From: Sediminibacterium soli
Lineage (GTDB): Bacteria; Bacteroidota; Bacteroidia; Chitinophagales; Chitinophagaceae
NCBI RefSeq assembly: GCF_009939225.1
Contig: NZ_JAACJR010000006.1
Location: 677,828 to 741,827, forward strand
Reading direction: 5' to 3'
Length of the DNA stretch: 64,000 nucleotides
A program made the position numbers and the translations under genes. The number at the start of each line of letters is the position of its first letter. Positions within the stretch are counted from its first letter, which is position 1. Under the pieces are notes generated by a model. That model worked only from the letters and a program-made list of their open reading frames with translations. It did not search any database and was not told where the DNA came from. This document shows positions 25,902 to 36,443 of this stretch, in pieces.

Positions 25902-26520
25902 ACAACAAATGGTTTAATTGTGTGATAATCTGATTTTTCCGGAAATGCCGGGAGATCACTCCCGATACTGCAATACCGTAAACGCCTGTTTGCAGAATGG
26001 CTGGTATGTCTGCAGGAAGAATGCCGCCAATTGCAAAAACAGGCACAGTCAATTGCTCTTGTTTCATCCGGGAAAGAATCCTTTCATAGCCTCCGGTACC
26101 CAGAATGGGACTTAACTTATCCTTTGTGGCAGTAAAACGGAAAGGGCCAACACCGATATACCGGCAACCTTCTTCACAGCGCTGCCTGACCTGTTCAAAA
26201 GTGTTGGCTGTTCCGCCAATGATCTTTGCATCTCCCAAAATAATTCTTGCCTTACTTACAGGCATATCCTCCAGCCCCAGATGAACGCCATCTGCATCGA
26301 TCGCTTTGGCGATAGCAACATGATCGTTAATAATAAAAGTGGCACCATACGTAAGACACAGCCTCCTGGCTTTTTCAGCAGTGGCAAGAATTTCTTTTTC
26401 ATTTGCCTTTTTAAGACGCAATTGTATCCATTGGCAGCCCCCGTCAAGTGCTTCCCTGATATTTTCCAGGTGTTCAATCAGATCTCTGCCCTGGGAAATG
26501 TATTGAAGTCTGTTATGCAT
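25879..26520 (-). CDS. thiE: Thiamine phosphate synthase
   Basis: This 213-residue TIM-barrel enzyme joins HMP-pyrophosphate and thiazole phosphate into thiamine phosphate. Family marks are WIQLRLKKA (pyrimidine site), [27 protein letters not shown] with the ND and HLG motifs, [22 protein letters not shown] and [13 protein letters not shown]. It overlaps thiD by 8 bases and thiG by 23. A second, shorter paralogue (27256-27843) is in the same operon; this copy keeps the fuller set of ThiE residues, so it is the likelier synthase. Confidence 0.92.
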   Translation of the reverse strand: MHNRLQYISQGRDLIEHLENIREALDGGCQWIQLRLKKANEKEILATAEKARRLCLTYGATFIINDHVAIAKAIDADGVHLGLEDMPVSKARIILGDAKIIGGTANTFEQVRQRCEEGCRYIGVGPFRFTATKDKLSPILGTGGYERILSRMKQEQLTVPVFAIGGILPADIPAILQTGVYGIAVSGVISRHFRKNQIITQLNHLLYGATDHR

Positions 26521-27265
26521 GATAGCCTAATAAAGATGGATTGGTTACTAAAAAGGACTCTGTATATTTTTTTGCATTCCTGACGGCATTGGTCAGTTCA
26601 TAGCCAATAGCGAGGTTAGCTGTAATAGAAGAAGCAAGTACACAACCTGATCCGTGTTTGGGAAATACCAACCCACTTATGGGCAAGAGCCTGGAGACAC
26701 TGTTACGGGTAAACAGATAATCCACCCCGGGCTCGTCCGGATTATGCCCTCCTTTTAACAGGACATTGCAGTAATCAGCGATTTTTTTTGCTGCTTTCCG
26801 TGTATCAGGTTCATTCTCCAATTGAACCAGTTCCTGGCAATTGGGTGTGAGTAAATCAATTTTTTTAAATATTTCGCATAGGAGTTCCTGCCCGGCCTCT
26901 TTCTCCCAGAAAGGAAAACCCGTAGAAGAACGGATAACGGGATCCACAATAATTTTGGCGCCCGTGTGAAACCTGCGAATAGTGGTCACAATCTGAAATA
27001 GGCTTTTCAGGTTTTCAACAATGCCAATTTTTACCGCTTCCACCCGGTAATGGGTACACATCACTTCGATTGCCTGCAGTATGGCTTCCTGGTTCTCCCA
27101 GCGAATGACATGAAAACTTTCTTCTGTTTGCAGGGTAATGGCTGTAGGAACAGCTAATCCATATACCTTATGCTGCTCAAAGGTCTTGATGTCTGCAAAC
27201 AGGCCGGCGCCGCCGCAGGGGTCTATTCCGCCAATGCTCATTACGATGGGGCGACTTAACTGCAT
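26513..27265 (-). CDS. thiD: Hydroxymethylpyrimidine/phosphomethylpyrimidine kinase
   Basis: This 250-residue ribokinase-fold enzyme phosphorylates HMP twice to HMP-pyrophosphate. SIGGIDPCGGAGLFADIKTF is the N-terminal HMP-site block, with the usual Ser-Asp replaced by Ile-Asp. VDPVIRSSTGFPFW and LLTPNCQELVQL follow. The C-terminal anion hole is KHGSGCVLASSITANLA, where GSGC replaces the common GTGC. It overlaps thiE and the TenI-like gene at its two ends, within the thi operon. Confidence 0.9.
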   Translation of the reverse strand: MQLSRPIVMSIGGIDPCGGAGLFADIKTFEQHKVYGLAVPTAITLQTEESFHVIRWENQEAILQAIEVMCTHYRVEAVKIGIVENLKSLFQIVTTIRRFHTGAKIIVDPVIRSSTGFPFWEKEAGQELLCEIFKKIDLLTPNCQELVQLENEPDTRKAAKKIADYCNVLLKGGHNPDEPGVDYLFTRNSVSRLLPISGLVFPKHGSGCVLASSITANLAIGYELTNAVRNAKKYTESFLVTNPSLLGYHA

Positions 27266-27843
27266 GCCTCTCTGATTTGTTGGAAATTTTTAATCGGCAT
27301 CCCGTTTTGCCAGATAAATCCCAGTGTCGCTACCCCGTCGAAACCCATATCCAGTGCAGCTTTTGCGTTAGCAGCATTGATCCCGCCAATGGCAATTAAT
27401 TTTGTCCTTCCCCCGGGCAATACGGAATCTCCAGGCATTACAGAAATGTATCCCGGCTTGGAAATACTGTTAAAGACAGGGCCCAGGAAGCAGTATTCAA
27501 AACAAGGATCTATTTTTTTTGCTTCTTCTATCTTATGAATGGAAGTGGATAAACGGTACCCCAGTTCCTGCAGCACCGGCCATAAATCCGGAGCTGTGTT
27601 CATTTGCTTCGCTTCGGTATAATGTAACCTTCGCAACCCGAATAATCCAACCAGCCTGTGATGCGAATGCAAGGCAATTTTTGACAGATGCCGTGGGTGG
27701 ATCGCTTCGAGAAACGACTGTAACTCTTCCATACCTGTTGCAGGCTTACGCAGATGAAAAATCTCCAGTCCTTCTTCGAACATCGCATTGACACAGGCGG
27801 CTTCCCCTTTGTAAAACCCGGTATCTGAAACTACAATGAGCAT
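27256..27843 (-). CDS. Second ThiE-family protein (TenI-like)
   Basis: This 195-residue TIM-barrel protein is a short ThiE/TenI-family member. I start at MLIVVSDTGFYKGEA, directly after the thiC stop; the frame is open upstream to 28077 but that lies inside thiC. Visible parts are HLRKPATGMEE, IALHSHHRL, STSIHKIEEAKK, CFLGPVFNSISKPGY and AIGGINAANAKAALDMGFDGVATLG. The ND and HLG residues of true ThiE are weak or missing, which fits TenI, the thiazole tautomerase that aromatizes thiazole phosphate. It lies between thiC and thiD. Confidence 0.75.
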   Translation of the reverse strand: MLIVVSDTGFYKGEAACVNAMFEEGLEIFHLRKPATGMEELQSFLEAIHPRHLSKIALHSHHRLVGLFGLRRLHYTEAKQMNTAPDLWPVLQELGYRLSTSIHKIEEAKKIDPCFEYCFLGPVFNSISKPGYISVMPGDSVLPGGRTKLIAIGGINAANAKAALDMGFDGVATLGFIWQNGMPIKNFQQIREACS

Positions 27844-27844
27844 C

Positions 27845-29713
<1,869 letters not shown>

Positions 29714-29923
29714 CTATCCGCCCTGCGTTGCTTTAATGATTAAAATGGAGTCGTTGGCCTGGATCATATGGCTGTTCCAGGAGGATTTGGGAACTACGCT
29801 CTCGTTGACAGCAACCGCAATACCATTTTGCTTGTCGCCAATATGATCATTCAGTAATTGCCGGATGGAAGAGGGAGAAATAATTTCTCTTTTCTGATGA
29901 TTAAGCAGGATTTCCATTCCCAT
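29714..29923 (-). CDS. thiS: Sulfur-carrier protein ThiS
   Basis: This 69-residue ubiquitin-like protein ends in ATQGG, the C-terminal Gly-Gly that is adenylated by ThiF and converted to a thiocarboxylate to donate sulfur to thiazole. AVAVNESVVPKSSW and DSILIIKATQGG are typical of the fold. A start two codons in (MEILLNHQK) is equally possible. It is the first gene of the operon, about 58 nt downstream of the TPP riboswitch. Confidence 0.92.
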   Translation of the reverse strand: MGMEILLNHQKREIISPSSIRQLLNDHIGDKQNGIAVAVNESVVPKSSWNSHMIQANDSILIIKATQGG

Positions 29924-29981
29924 TGAGGTTTAAAAGTGAAACTTCAGGAATGGACGAAATAGAAATAATTCGTGCGGATCG

Positions 29982-30053
29982 CTTTTCCCTTCGCTGGCAT
30001 TATCCAGATCAGGTTCGAGGGTATCATCTCAGCCTTTCGGCACCCCTAAAGTC
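29982..30053 (-). promoter_or_regulatory. TPP riboswitch (THI element) controlling the thi operon
   Basis: Read on the minus strand, the conserved parts occur in order: AGGGGTGCC, the short hairpin GCCGAAAGGC, CTGAGA followed by ATGATACCC, ACCTGATCTGGATAATGCC, then AGCGAAGGGAA. The ends can pair (CTTT with AAAG) as stem P1. Thiamine pyrophosphate binding would turn off the downstream thiS-to-thiF genes. The gap 30066-30308 to the right of it holds no gene. Confidence 0.95.
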
Positions 30054-30057
30054 TGAG

Positions 30058-30088
30058 CAAACCTAATTGTAAAAAATGAAAAATAAAA
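30058..30088 (-). promoter_or_regulatory. Promoter of the thi operon
   Basis: On the minus strand TAGGTTTG (30065 down to 30058), a perfect TAnnTTTG, is preceded by TTTT at the 19-bp spacing (30088-30085). Transcription would begin near 30051, exactly at the 5' stem of the riboswitch, which supports both calls. Confidence 0.65.
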
Positions 30089-30308
30089 AATCTTTTCTAA
30101 AAATTATTTCGCCACGGCAGCAATCGGGTGCTCTTCAAGGATATAGCAACTTGCACACCTACCCTGAAAAACCAACAGAGATTCACCTATATCAGGTCTC
30201 AGAGATAACCGAATTGTCTTTAGCTGCCGCTTAACCATCAAAAATCAGGTATTTTCAGATTAAATAGCAACTAACATAAATAATACACCGCGTGAAGTTG
30301 TTCCGATG

Positions 30309-30773
30309 TTATTTTTTCTGTTGCAATGAATCCTGTGTGTCGCTGATCCATTGTATGATCAGGTTCTTTTGCGCATCTTCTAATCTTGCCTTCGCATGCA
30401 TCCATTTGTAAGACGTTAACGGCATCGTTCCTTTTTTGATTGATTTTGCCATTGAATTCAATTTGTTGTGCCGCCTTTTTGAGGTATACGCACCAAAGTT
30501 GCTGAAGTTCAGTTCTTCCTTTCCGTCTTGTATATGCAGGTCAAGCCAAAGCCTGAAAGGCTGGATATTGGAATACCAGGGATAACGGGTGTTGTTGCTG
30601 TGACAATCATAGCAGGCCTCCTGAAAAATGGATTGCACTTCAACAGGTATGGCGTAAATCTTTGCAAAATCGGTTGAAACTGCCTGGTCGCTTTTATTTA
30701 CCGTCCGGGGAATGAATTGAAGCAACGCAAAAATGACCAGTAAGCCCATCAATATCCTGCGAAGTATCCGCAT
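30309..30773 (-). CDS. Haem-binding domain (Haem_bd) protein
   Basis: This 154-residue protein has one N-terminal membrane anchor or signal segment (ILMGLLVIFALLQFIP) and the c-type haem motif CYDCHSN, followed by NTRYPWYSNIQP, the characteristic run of the Haem_bd family. It should lie in the periplasm, attached to the membrane. Its role in Bacteroidota is not established; an electron-transfer or redox-sensing task beside the metal pump is inference. It is the last gene of the metal-efflux cluster, 5 bp after the second adaptor. Confidence 0.8.
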   Translation of the reverse strand: MRILRRILMGLLVIFALLQFIPRTVNKSDQAVSTDFAKIYAIPVEVQSIFQEACYDCHSNNTRYPWYSNIQPFRLWLDLHIQDGKEELNFSNFGAYTSKRRHNKLNSMAKSIKKGTMPLTSYKWMHAKARLEDAQKNLIIQWISDTQDSLQQKK

Positions 30774-30778
30774 GCCAT

Positions 30779-31984
30779 TTACATTTTCATATTACCCATA
30801 TCATGACCAGCCATCGGGTTCGCCCCTTTTTTAAAAATATATTCGCTGTTTAACAGGTAAGCGCCGCTTATAGCCACTGCATCACCTTCTTTTAAACCGC
30901 TTTTTATTTCAATCCTGTCATCGCTTTCCAAACCGATATCCACCATAACGCTTTTAAAAGTGTTTTTATCGATCTGTATCCAAACCGTGTTCATCGTTCC
31001 ATTTCGTATCACCGCGTCAATGGGCAATGTAAGTGATCTGCGCACACGGTTCTTTACAACAACATAGGCCTGCATTCCGGGTTTTAATTGGTTATTGAAG
31101 TTAGGAACAGAAATCCGTACGAGGCTGATCCGTGTTTCGGCGTTAATTTCAGGGTTAACAAACTGTATGTTACCGGTTATCTCCTTCCCTAACTGCGGTA
31201 ACCGGACAGTTGCAGCGCCATTCCGGTCAATCTCTGACAGCCGGGAAGCATATACCTGTGCTTCCACCCATAAAGAAGACAGATCCCCCAATCGCACAAT
31301 GGTTCCTCCTTCCGGTACATAATCGCCTTCCTGAATTTCCAGTGTTGTGATATATCCGCTGGCTGTGCTGTAAAAAGGTGTGAGTGCGGCGGCTTTCCTC
31401 GTTTTTGCCAGATCGCCTATCTGCCACTCGCTCATTCCCCATAGCAATAATTTATTTTTTGCCGACCGAACAAGCTGTGTAAGGTCTATAATTGAGTTGT
31501 CCAGCGTTTCCTGCTTTTCAAGGGCAAGAATATATTCCTGCTTTGCCGTATTCAACTGCTCACTATATAAGTCGTAAAGCCTCTCTCCTTTTCCGACATA
31601 ATCGCCCGTGTTTTTAAAATAGAGCTTTTCCATTCTGCCGGAAATCCTGGCACTGACTGTCGAGGCTTTGGTTTCATCCATGTTTACGGTGGCGGTCAAT
31701 ACCGTTTCATCTCCAATGATTCCCCTGCCAACCGTATCCACCTGTATATTTCCCAGTTGCATTTGCTGATCACTGAGCATAATGGCATCGTCGTTTGTTC
31801 CTTTCCTTTTTTCGACCCGTATCAGATCCATTCCGCAAATCGGGCATTTGCCCGGCCTGTCCTGCATAATCTGCGGATGCATAGAACAGGTATAAAAAAC
31901 ATCTGATGGCTGTATGGCAACTGTTTTTTTATCCTTACAGGCCAACAGAACCAATGATAGCGTTATTGCGATAAGGTATCTCAT
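30779..31984 (-). CDS. Metal-efflux RND adaptor with heavy-metal-binding domain (copy 2)
   Basis: This 401-residue CusB-type adaptor has a lipoprotein signal (IAITLSLVLLAC). Then comes a small metal-binding domain with YTCSMHPQIMQDRPGKCPICGMDL (Cys, Met, His, CxxCGM), and then barrel-sandwich, coiled-coil hairpin and beta-barrel parts (TVSARISGRMEKLYFKNTGDYV; LDNSIIDLTQLVRSAKNKLL; GYITTLEIQEGDYVPEGGTIV). The Met/Cys/His domain is characteristic of Cu(I)/Ag(I) pumps. Its ATG overlaps the stop of the upstream adaptor (ATGA), so both are made from one message. Ends in a Met/His-rich tail MAGHDMGNMKM, another copper-binding type. Confidence 0.88.
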   Translation of the reverse strand: MRYLIAITLSLVLLACKDKKTVAIQPSDVFYTCSMHPQIMQDRPGKCPICGMDLIRVEKRKGTNDDAIMLSDQQMQLGNIQVDTVGRGIIGDETVLTATVNMDETKASTVSARISGRMEKLYFKNTGDYVGKGERLYDLYSEQLNTAKQEYILALEKQETLDNSIIDLTQLVRSAKNKLLLWGMSEWQIGDLAKTRKAAALTPFYSTASGYITTLEIQEGDYVPEGGTIVRLGDLSSLWVEAQVYASRLSEIDRNGAATVRLPQLGKEITGNIQFVNPEINAETRISLVRISVPNFNNQLKPGMQAYVVVKNRVRRSLTLPIDAVIRNGTMNTVWIQIDKNTFKSVMVDIGLESDDRIEIKSGLKEGDAVAISGAYLLNSEYIFKKGANPMAGHDMGNMKM

Positions 31985-33234
31985 GGCCGATCTTTTGTTT
32001 TTATAAAACTTTCGCTGTCTGTCAGAAACTGGGCGTTTGCCGCTACAGAGTCGGTTGCGGCCAATCCTGCCATAATCTGTATTTTATTTTGATAGCTAAG
32101 TCCGGTCTCTATTTTATGCGCCTTGAACCCACCCATCGTTTTGACGAATACCACTTTATTGATGCCCAGCGACAGAACGGCATCTTTCGGCAACCAGTTT
32201 GCCTGCTCGCTGTTTACAAAAATGGTGGCCCTGACCTGGCTGCCAACGGGTATCTGAAGCTGTGCATTATTAAAATACACCCTTGCCGTGAGGGTTTTAT
32301 TTTCCTTTCTGTAAAAGGGTTCTATCAAATCAATTTTCGCCCGGAAATTTTTAGCAGGCTGGGTTTCGGGAACGACTCGTACCGCATCACCGGTTTTGAT
32401 CATCCGCTCATACTCGGGAAATATATTTAACAATACCCAACTCCTGCTGATATCGTATACCTGGAAAATGGCCTGCCCCTTCTCCACATACATCCCCTCT
32501 TTTATGGGCAACTCTTCCGTTGTTCCCGGAACATTCATTTTTTGTTCTTTCGCCCCTACTCCCGGCATTGTTCCCGCATCATGGATATGTCCGCTGTAAT
32601 TACTGTATACAGCAATTGACAGGGATGGCTTGCCGGTTTTTATTATTTGCGCCAACTGTCCCTCGCTCACTCCCAGTAAGCGCAATTTTTGTCTGGCAGC
32701 ATTAATCAGCGCCGTATTGGCCTGGTCATTTTTGATAAGAAACAAAAGCTCCTCTTCGGCAGTCAGCAGTTCAGGACTATACACATCCAGTATTCGCTGG
32801 CCTTTTGTTACCTGTTGATACCGGTACCTGACATAGAGCTTTTCAATTCTTCCTGAGATTCGGGCTGAGATCGTATTAACCAGCCGGGTGTCATAAGCTA
32901 TCGATCCCAGTGCCTCCACCTCAATGGTTTCCGAAGAGCGACTCATTGTCGTCACCGGAACAGACGAAACAACAAACCGGTCTGTCGGCTGCAACAGGTC
33001 ATCGAGCTGAATATCATTGAGCGCAGTTGCATTGTCAATCTTTTTGATCAGATCCATTCCGCAAATCGGACAGGTGCCGGGGTGATCTCTTATGATCTCG
33101 GGGTGCATGGAACAGGTCCACAATTCTTTTTTGCCATTTTCAGCCGGATTGGCCGTTTTGCTCCTGCAGGAGAACAACAGCACGCCGGCAAACAGCACTA
33201 AAATGACAGCACTATTTTTTAATCGGATTTTCAT
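31981..33234 (-). CDS. Metal-efflux RND adaptor with heavy-metal-binding domain (copy 1)
   Basis: This 417-residue CusB-type membrane-fusion protein has a lipoprotein signal (LFAGVLLFSC), a heavy-metal-binding domain (WTCSMHPEI ... CPICGMDL), a first sandwich half (TISARISGRIEKLYVRYRYQQVTKG), a helical hairpin with TAEEELLF, and the second half (PIKEGMYVEKGQAIFQVYDISRSWVLLNIFPEYE). It is similar in plan to the next gene, with which it overlaps by four bases, so the cluster carries two different adaptors for a single permease. It lies 4 bp after the TolC-type gene. It acts in the periplasm. Confidence 0.88.
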   Translation of the reverse strand: MKIRLKNSAVILVLFAGVLLFSCRSKTANPAENGKKELWTCSMHPEIIRDHPGTCPICGMDLIKKIDNATALNDIQLDDLLQPTDRFVVSSVPVTTMSRSSETIEVEALGSIAYDTRLVNTISARISGRIEKLYVRYRYQQVTKGQRILDVYSPELLTAEEELLFLIKNDQANTALINAARQKLRLLGVSEGQLAQIIKTGKPSLSIAVYSNYSGHIHDAGTMPGVGAKEQKMNVPGTTEELPIKEGMYVEKGQAIFQVYDISRSWVLLNIFPEYERMIKTGDAVRVVPETQPAKNFRAKIDLIEPFYRKENKTLTARVYFNNAQLQIPVGSQVRATIFVNSEQANWLPKDAVLSLGINKVVFVKTMGGFKAHKIETGLSYQNKIQIMAGLAATDSVAANAQFLTDSESFIKTKDRP

Positions 33235-33238
33235 CGCT

Positions 33239-34492
33239 TTATTTTACTTCCAATATTCTCTCCAGTTCCGCCTGCATAATCAGCAACTGCTGCAGCTGGT
33301 CAAGGTATTGGAGTTGTGTCATGTTTACTGTTTCCCATGCATCATATAACGCAAACAATTCCTCTGTATTATTCTGATACGCCAGTTGCATTGTTTGAAA
33401 ATTCTTACGCAGGGCCGGAATGATATTGCTTTCGTACATGGCTATTTGCTTTTTTCTCGAAGCGATCTCATTTTTCATCCCTTCCGCCATACCGGCAGCC
33501 TCATTTATCAAACCCAGCTTTTGCTGATTCAAAGACTCTGTTTTCCACTTAAGACCTTCAATATTTGCTTTTGACGCCCGGGTTGATTTTCCGATTGGCA
33601 GCTTTACCATTCCCATAAGCGAATATTGCATCGGTAAACCCCCGAACCCAAACATGTGATCAAATCGAACGCCGTATTCCGGTTTTTGCTTTGCCTTTTC
33701 CACGTCCTGCTGAAGAGCTGTCAGCTGTATTTCCCGGTCAATTGCCTTGATATCACTTCTGGCAGTAGCCAATGTGGCGCTATCGAACTGAACGGAAGGA
33801 TATTCCCGTATGGTATAGCTTGTGTCTATATCAAATACCAGATTTTTGTCGCGGTTAATCAATGTGTTTAAGGATATCCTTTTCTGGATGATGTCATTTT
33901 CCAGCATGATCCGCATTGTCTGAATATTGCCCAGGGAGGCTTTGGCCTTATAATAAGCGCTTATCTTCCCCAGATTATTCCTGTACCTGAGTTCCGCGTC
34001 TTTGATCATGAAATCCAGCACCTTTTCATCCTGCGCCAGCACTTTCAACTTTTTTTTGATGACCACCCATTGATAGAAGTTCTTCCTGGCCTGGGCGTAC
34101 AGTTCATTGATCGCTGCATTTTTTCTTTCTTTTTCCACTGCTGACATACCCTGCATATACTTCAGTGCAGCATTTTGCATGCTTGTATTGGGAAGCATTT
34201 GTTCGGCTGAAATCATGTATTGACCCATACCCGGAGCGCCATCAGCCTGTTTTTTCCACATGGCCGGGTTGTATGGCGTCATCCAAAGACCGGTGCTCAG
34301 CAAGGGCCGTTCCCAGTTCTTTGCTCCTTTGGCCACTTCGTCCAGTGACCGTATCTGGGCATCGAAACCCTTCAGATCGGGATGATTGGCTGTGATAGCG
34401 GACAATACATCCGACAGGCTTAGCTTGTCCTGAGACCTGACAGCAGTTACCGATAACAAGGCGGACAATATAAAAATCAGCTTCCGTTTCAT
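33239..34492 (-). CDS. TolC-family outer-membrane factor of the metal pump
   Basis: This 417-residue outer-membrane channel protein has a signal peptide (MKRKLIFILSALLSVTAVRSQ) at the start chosen here. The frame is open 30 codons further but that part overlaps the upstream permease. Long helical stretches (NAAINELYAQARKNFYQWVVIKKKLKVLAQDEKVLDFMI; ARSDIKAIDREIQLTALQQDVEKAKQ) are typical of outer-membrane efflux proteins of the CusC/CzcC type. It stands 4 bp after the permease, in the order permease, outer-membrane factor, adaptor, adaptor that is common in Bacteroidota metal-efflux operons. Confidence 0.82.
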   Translation of the reverse strand: MKRKLIFILSALLSVTAVRSQDKLSLSDVLSAITANHPDLKGFDAQIRSLDEVAKGAKNWERPLLSTGLWMTPYNPAMWKKQADGAPGMGQYMISAEQMLPNTSMQNAALKYMQGMSAVEKERKNAAINELYAQARKNFYQWVVIKKKLKVLAQDEKVLDFMIKDAELRYRNNLGKISAYYKAKASLGNIQTMRIMLENDIIQKRISLNTLINRDKNLVFDIDTSYTIREYPSVQFDSATLATARSDIKAIDREIQLTALQQDVEKAKQKPEYGVRFDHMFGFGGLPMQYSLMGMVKLPIGKSTRASKANIEGLKWKTESLNQQKLGLINEAAGMAEGMKNEIASRKKQIAMYESNIIPALRKNFQTMQLAYQNNTEELFALYDAWETVNMTQLQYLDQLQQLLIMQAELERILEVK

Positions 34493-34496
34493 TTCG

Positions 34497-36440
34497 TTAA
34501 TGTTTTGTGTCGAGGACGTCGATCTTCCCGAATTTTTTAAGTTCATATTCTTTTTGCATAAGAAATAGTAAGGGAGTGACAAGCAGAATATGTGTAGCCG
34601 AGGTGATTACCCCACCCACCATCGGCAATACGATCGGTTTCATTACATCGCTTCCAACACCACTGCTCCAAAGGATCGGTATCAACGCAAAAAGTGAAAC
34701 GGAAACGGTCATAATTTTTGGCCGAAGTCTTTTTGCCGCGCCCGCAATTACATACGCCCGCAGATCTTCTTTTGTAATGGTTTTCCCGGAATTTCCTTTT
34801 TCGGCAACAAGCTGCCGCATGGCATCATTCAGATAAATCACCATAACGATCCCCGTTTCAACCGCCAATCCAAATAAGGCAATAAAGCCAACTGCCACGG
34901 AAACGGATAAGTTAACACCCCAGAAATAGACCATAAAGGCACCCCCTATCAGGGCAAAAGGAATGGAGATAAGGCTGAAAAACGCCTCTCTTGCAGAATG
35001 GAAAGCAAAATACATGGATATGAAAATGATAAGCAACACCACCGGCAGGATCATTTTCAGGGTCTTTTCGCTCCGTATCAGGTTCTCATACTGACCGCTC
35101 CATTCAAGAAAATATCCCCGGGGAAGTTTCGATATCATTTTATCCAGCCTGTCCTGCGCCTCTTTCACCGTACTGCCCAGGTCTCTGTCCCGCACATTGA
35201 ATAACACAGTTCCCCTTAGTAAGGCGTTTTCAGAATTTATCATCGGCGGGCCTTCGTTGATTTTTATCTCTGCAACAGCCTCCAGCGGAATAGGCCCGAA
35301 GTTCATGGTCTGCACCTGCAGTCTTTTCAGGGCCGTAAGATTGTTCCTGAAATCCTGCCCAAATCTGGCATTGACGGAAAACCGCTGACGCCCCTCCACT
35401 GTGGTCGTTAATCGCATTCCACCCAGTGCGCTTTCGATAACATCGTTAAGGTCATCCACGCTCAGGCCATAACGTCCGATCTCCTCTCTTTTCAGGATGA
35501 TGTCCACATACTTGCCGCCGGTGATCGGCTCTACATAAAGATCCTTTACGCCATCAATTCCGTTTAATGCATTTCTGACCTGCTGCGCGAAATGGTTGAT
35601 CGAATCAATATCCTGCCCATACACTTTTACCCCAACATCGGTACGAATACCGGTTGAAAGCATATTTATCCGGTTAATGATCGGCTGTGTCCATCCGTTT
35701 GTAACGCCGGGTATCTGTAATTTGGAATTCAGTTCGTTGATAATGTCGTTTTTTGTCAGACTGGCTCTCCATTGAGACCTGGGCTTCAGCAAAATGATGG
35801 TCTCAATCATACTGACGGGAGAATTATCCGTGGCCGTATTGGCCCTGCCGGCCTTACCCAACACGTTCTCCACTTCGGGAACGGATTTGATGATCTTATC
35901 CTGCACCTGCAATATCCTTTTCACCTCCGAGTTTGAAACATCCGGCAGCGTAACGGGCATAAATAAAATAGATCCTTCATCCAGGGGTGGCATAAATTCA
36001 CGACCCAGGCTCAATACCAGGGGAATACTTATCAGCAGGGCAGCTATATTAATCCCAAGGGTGGTTTTTCTCCATTTGATACAGGCTCTGATCAACGGTT
36101 CGTAGATTCTTTCCAGCCCCCTGTTAATCGGATTCGCCGATTCAGGTCTGAATCTTCCCTTCATAAAGATCGAGATCAGCACCGGCGCAAGTGTTATCAC
36201 CAGTATTGCATCCACGATCATGATGAAGGTTTTGGTAAAGGCAAGCGGGTGAAATAGCTTTCCCTCCTGGCCTGTCAACAGGAACACGGGCAGAAACGAG
36301 GTGATGATAATGATGGTAGAGAAAAACACACCCCTCGATACCTGCTTGCATGCTCTCTCAATCAGATTCATGCGAACATCTTCCGGTATCTTTTTATACC
36401 CTGAACTCCCAAGCCAGTTCCTTTTCTTAAATAATGCCAT
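34497..36440 (-). CDS. CusA-type heavy-metal RND permease, C-terminal part
   Basis: This 647-residue segment carries the last two-thirds of a CusA/CzcA-type permease. It starts in the loop after TM4 (MALFKKRNWLGSSG), then the TM5 segment FFSTIIIITSFLPVFLLTGQEGKLFHPLAF, FTKTF, the second periplasmic half (LGREFMPPLDEGSILFMPV) and the final helix bundle (AAKRLRPKIMTVSVSLFALIPIL). It is in the same frame as the N-terminal part at 36444-37724, separated only by TAG and one ACT codon. Either this is one gene broken by a nonsense codon, or the ATG here gives a separately made second subunit. No RBS is apparent before it. Confidence 0.85.
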   Translation of the reverse strand: MALFKKRNWLGSSGYKKIPEDVRMNLIERACKQVSRGVFFSTIIIITSFLPVFLLTGQEGKLFHPLAFTKTFIMIVDAILVITLAPVLISIFMKGRFRPESANPINRGLERIYEPLIRACIKWRKTTLGINIAALLISIPLVLSLGREFMPPLDEGSILFMPVTLPDVSNSEVKRILQVQDKIIKSVPEVENVLGKAGRANTATDNSPVSMIETIILLKPRSQWRASLTKNDIINELNSKLQIPGVTNGWTQPIINRINMLSTGIRTDVGVKVYGQDIDSINHFAQQVRNALNGIDGVKDLYVEPITGGKYVDIILKREEIGRYGLSVDDLNDVIESALGGMRLTTTVEGRQRFSVNARFGQDFRNNLTALKRLQVQTMNFGPIPLEAVAEIKINEGPPMINSENALLRGTVLFNVRDRDLGSTVKEAQDRLDKMISKLPRGYFLEWSGQYENLIRSEKTLKMILPVVLLIIFISMYFAFHSAREAFFSLISIPFALIGGAFMVYFWGVNLSVSVAVGFIALFGLAVETGIVMVIYLNDAMRQLVAEKGNSGKTITKEDLRAYVIAGAAKRLRPKIMTVSVSLFALIPILWSSGVGSDVMKPIVLPMVGGVITSATHILLVTPLLFLMQKEYELKKFGKIDVLDTKH

Positions 36441-36443
36441 AGT

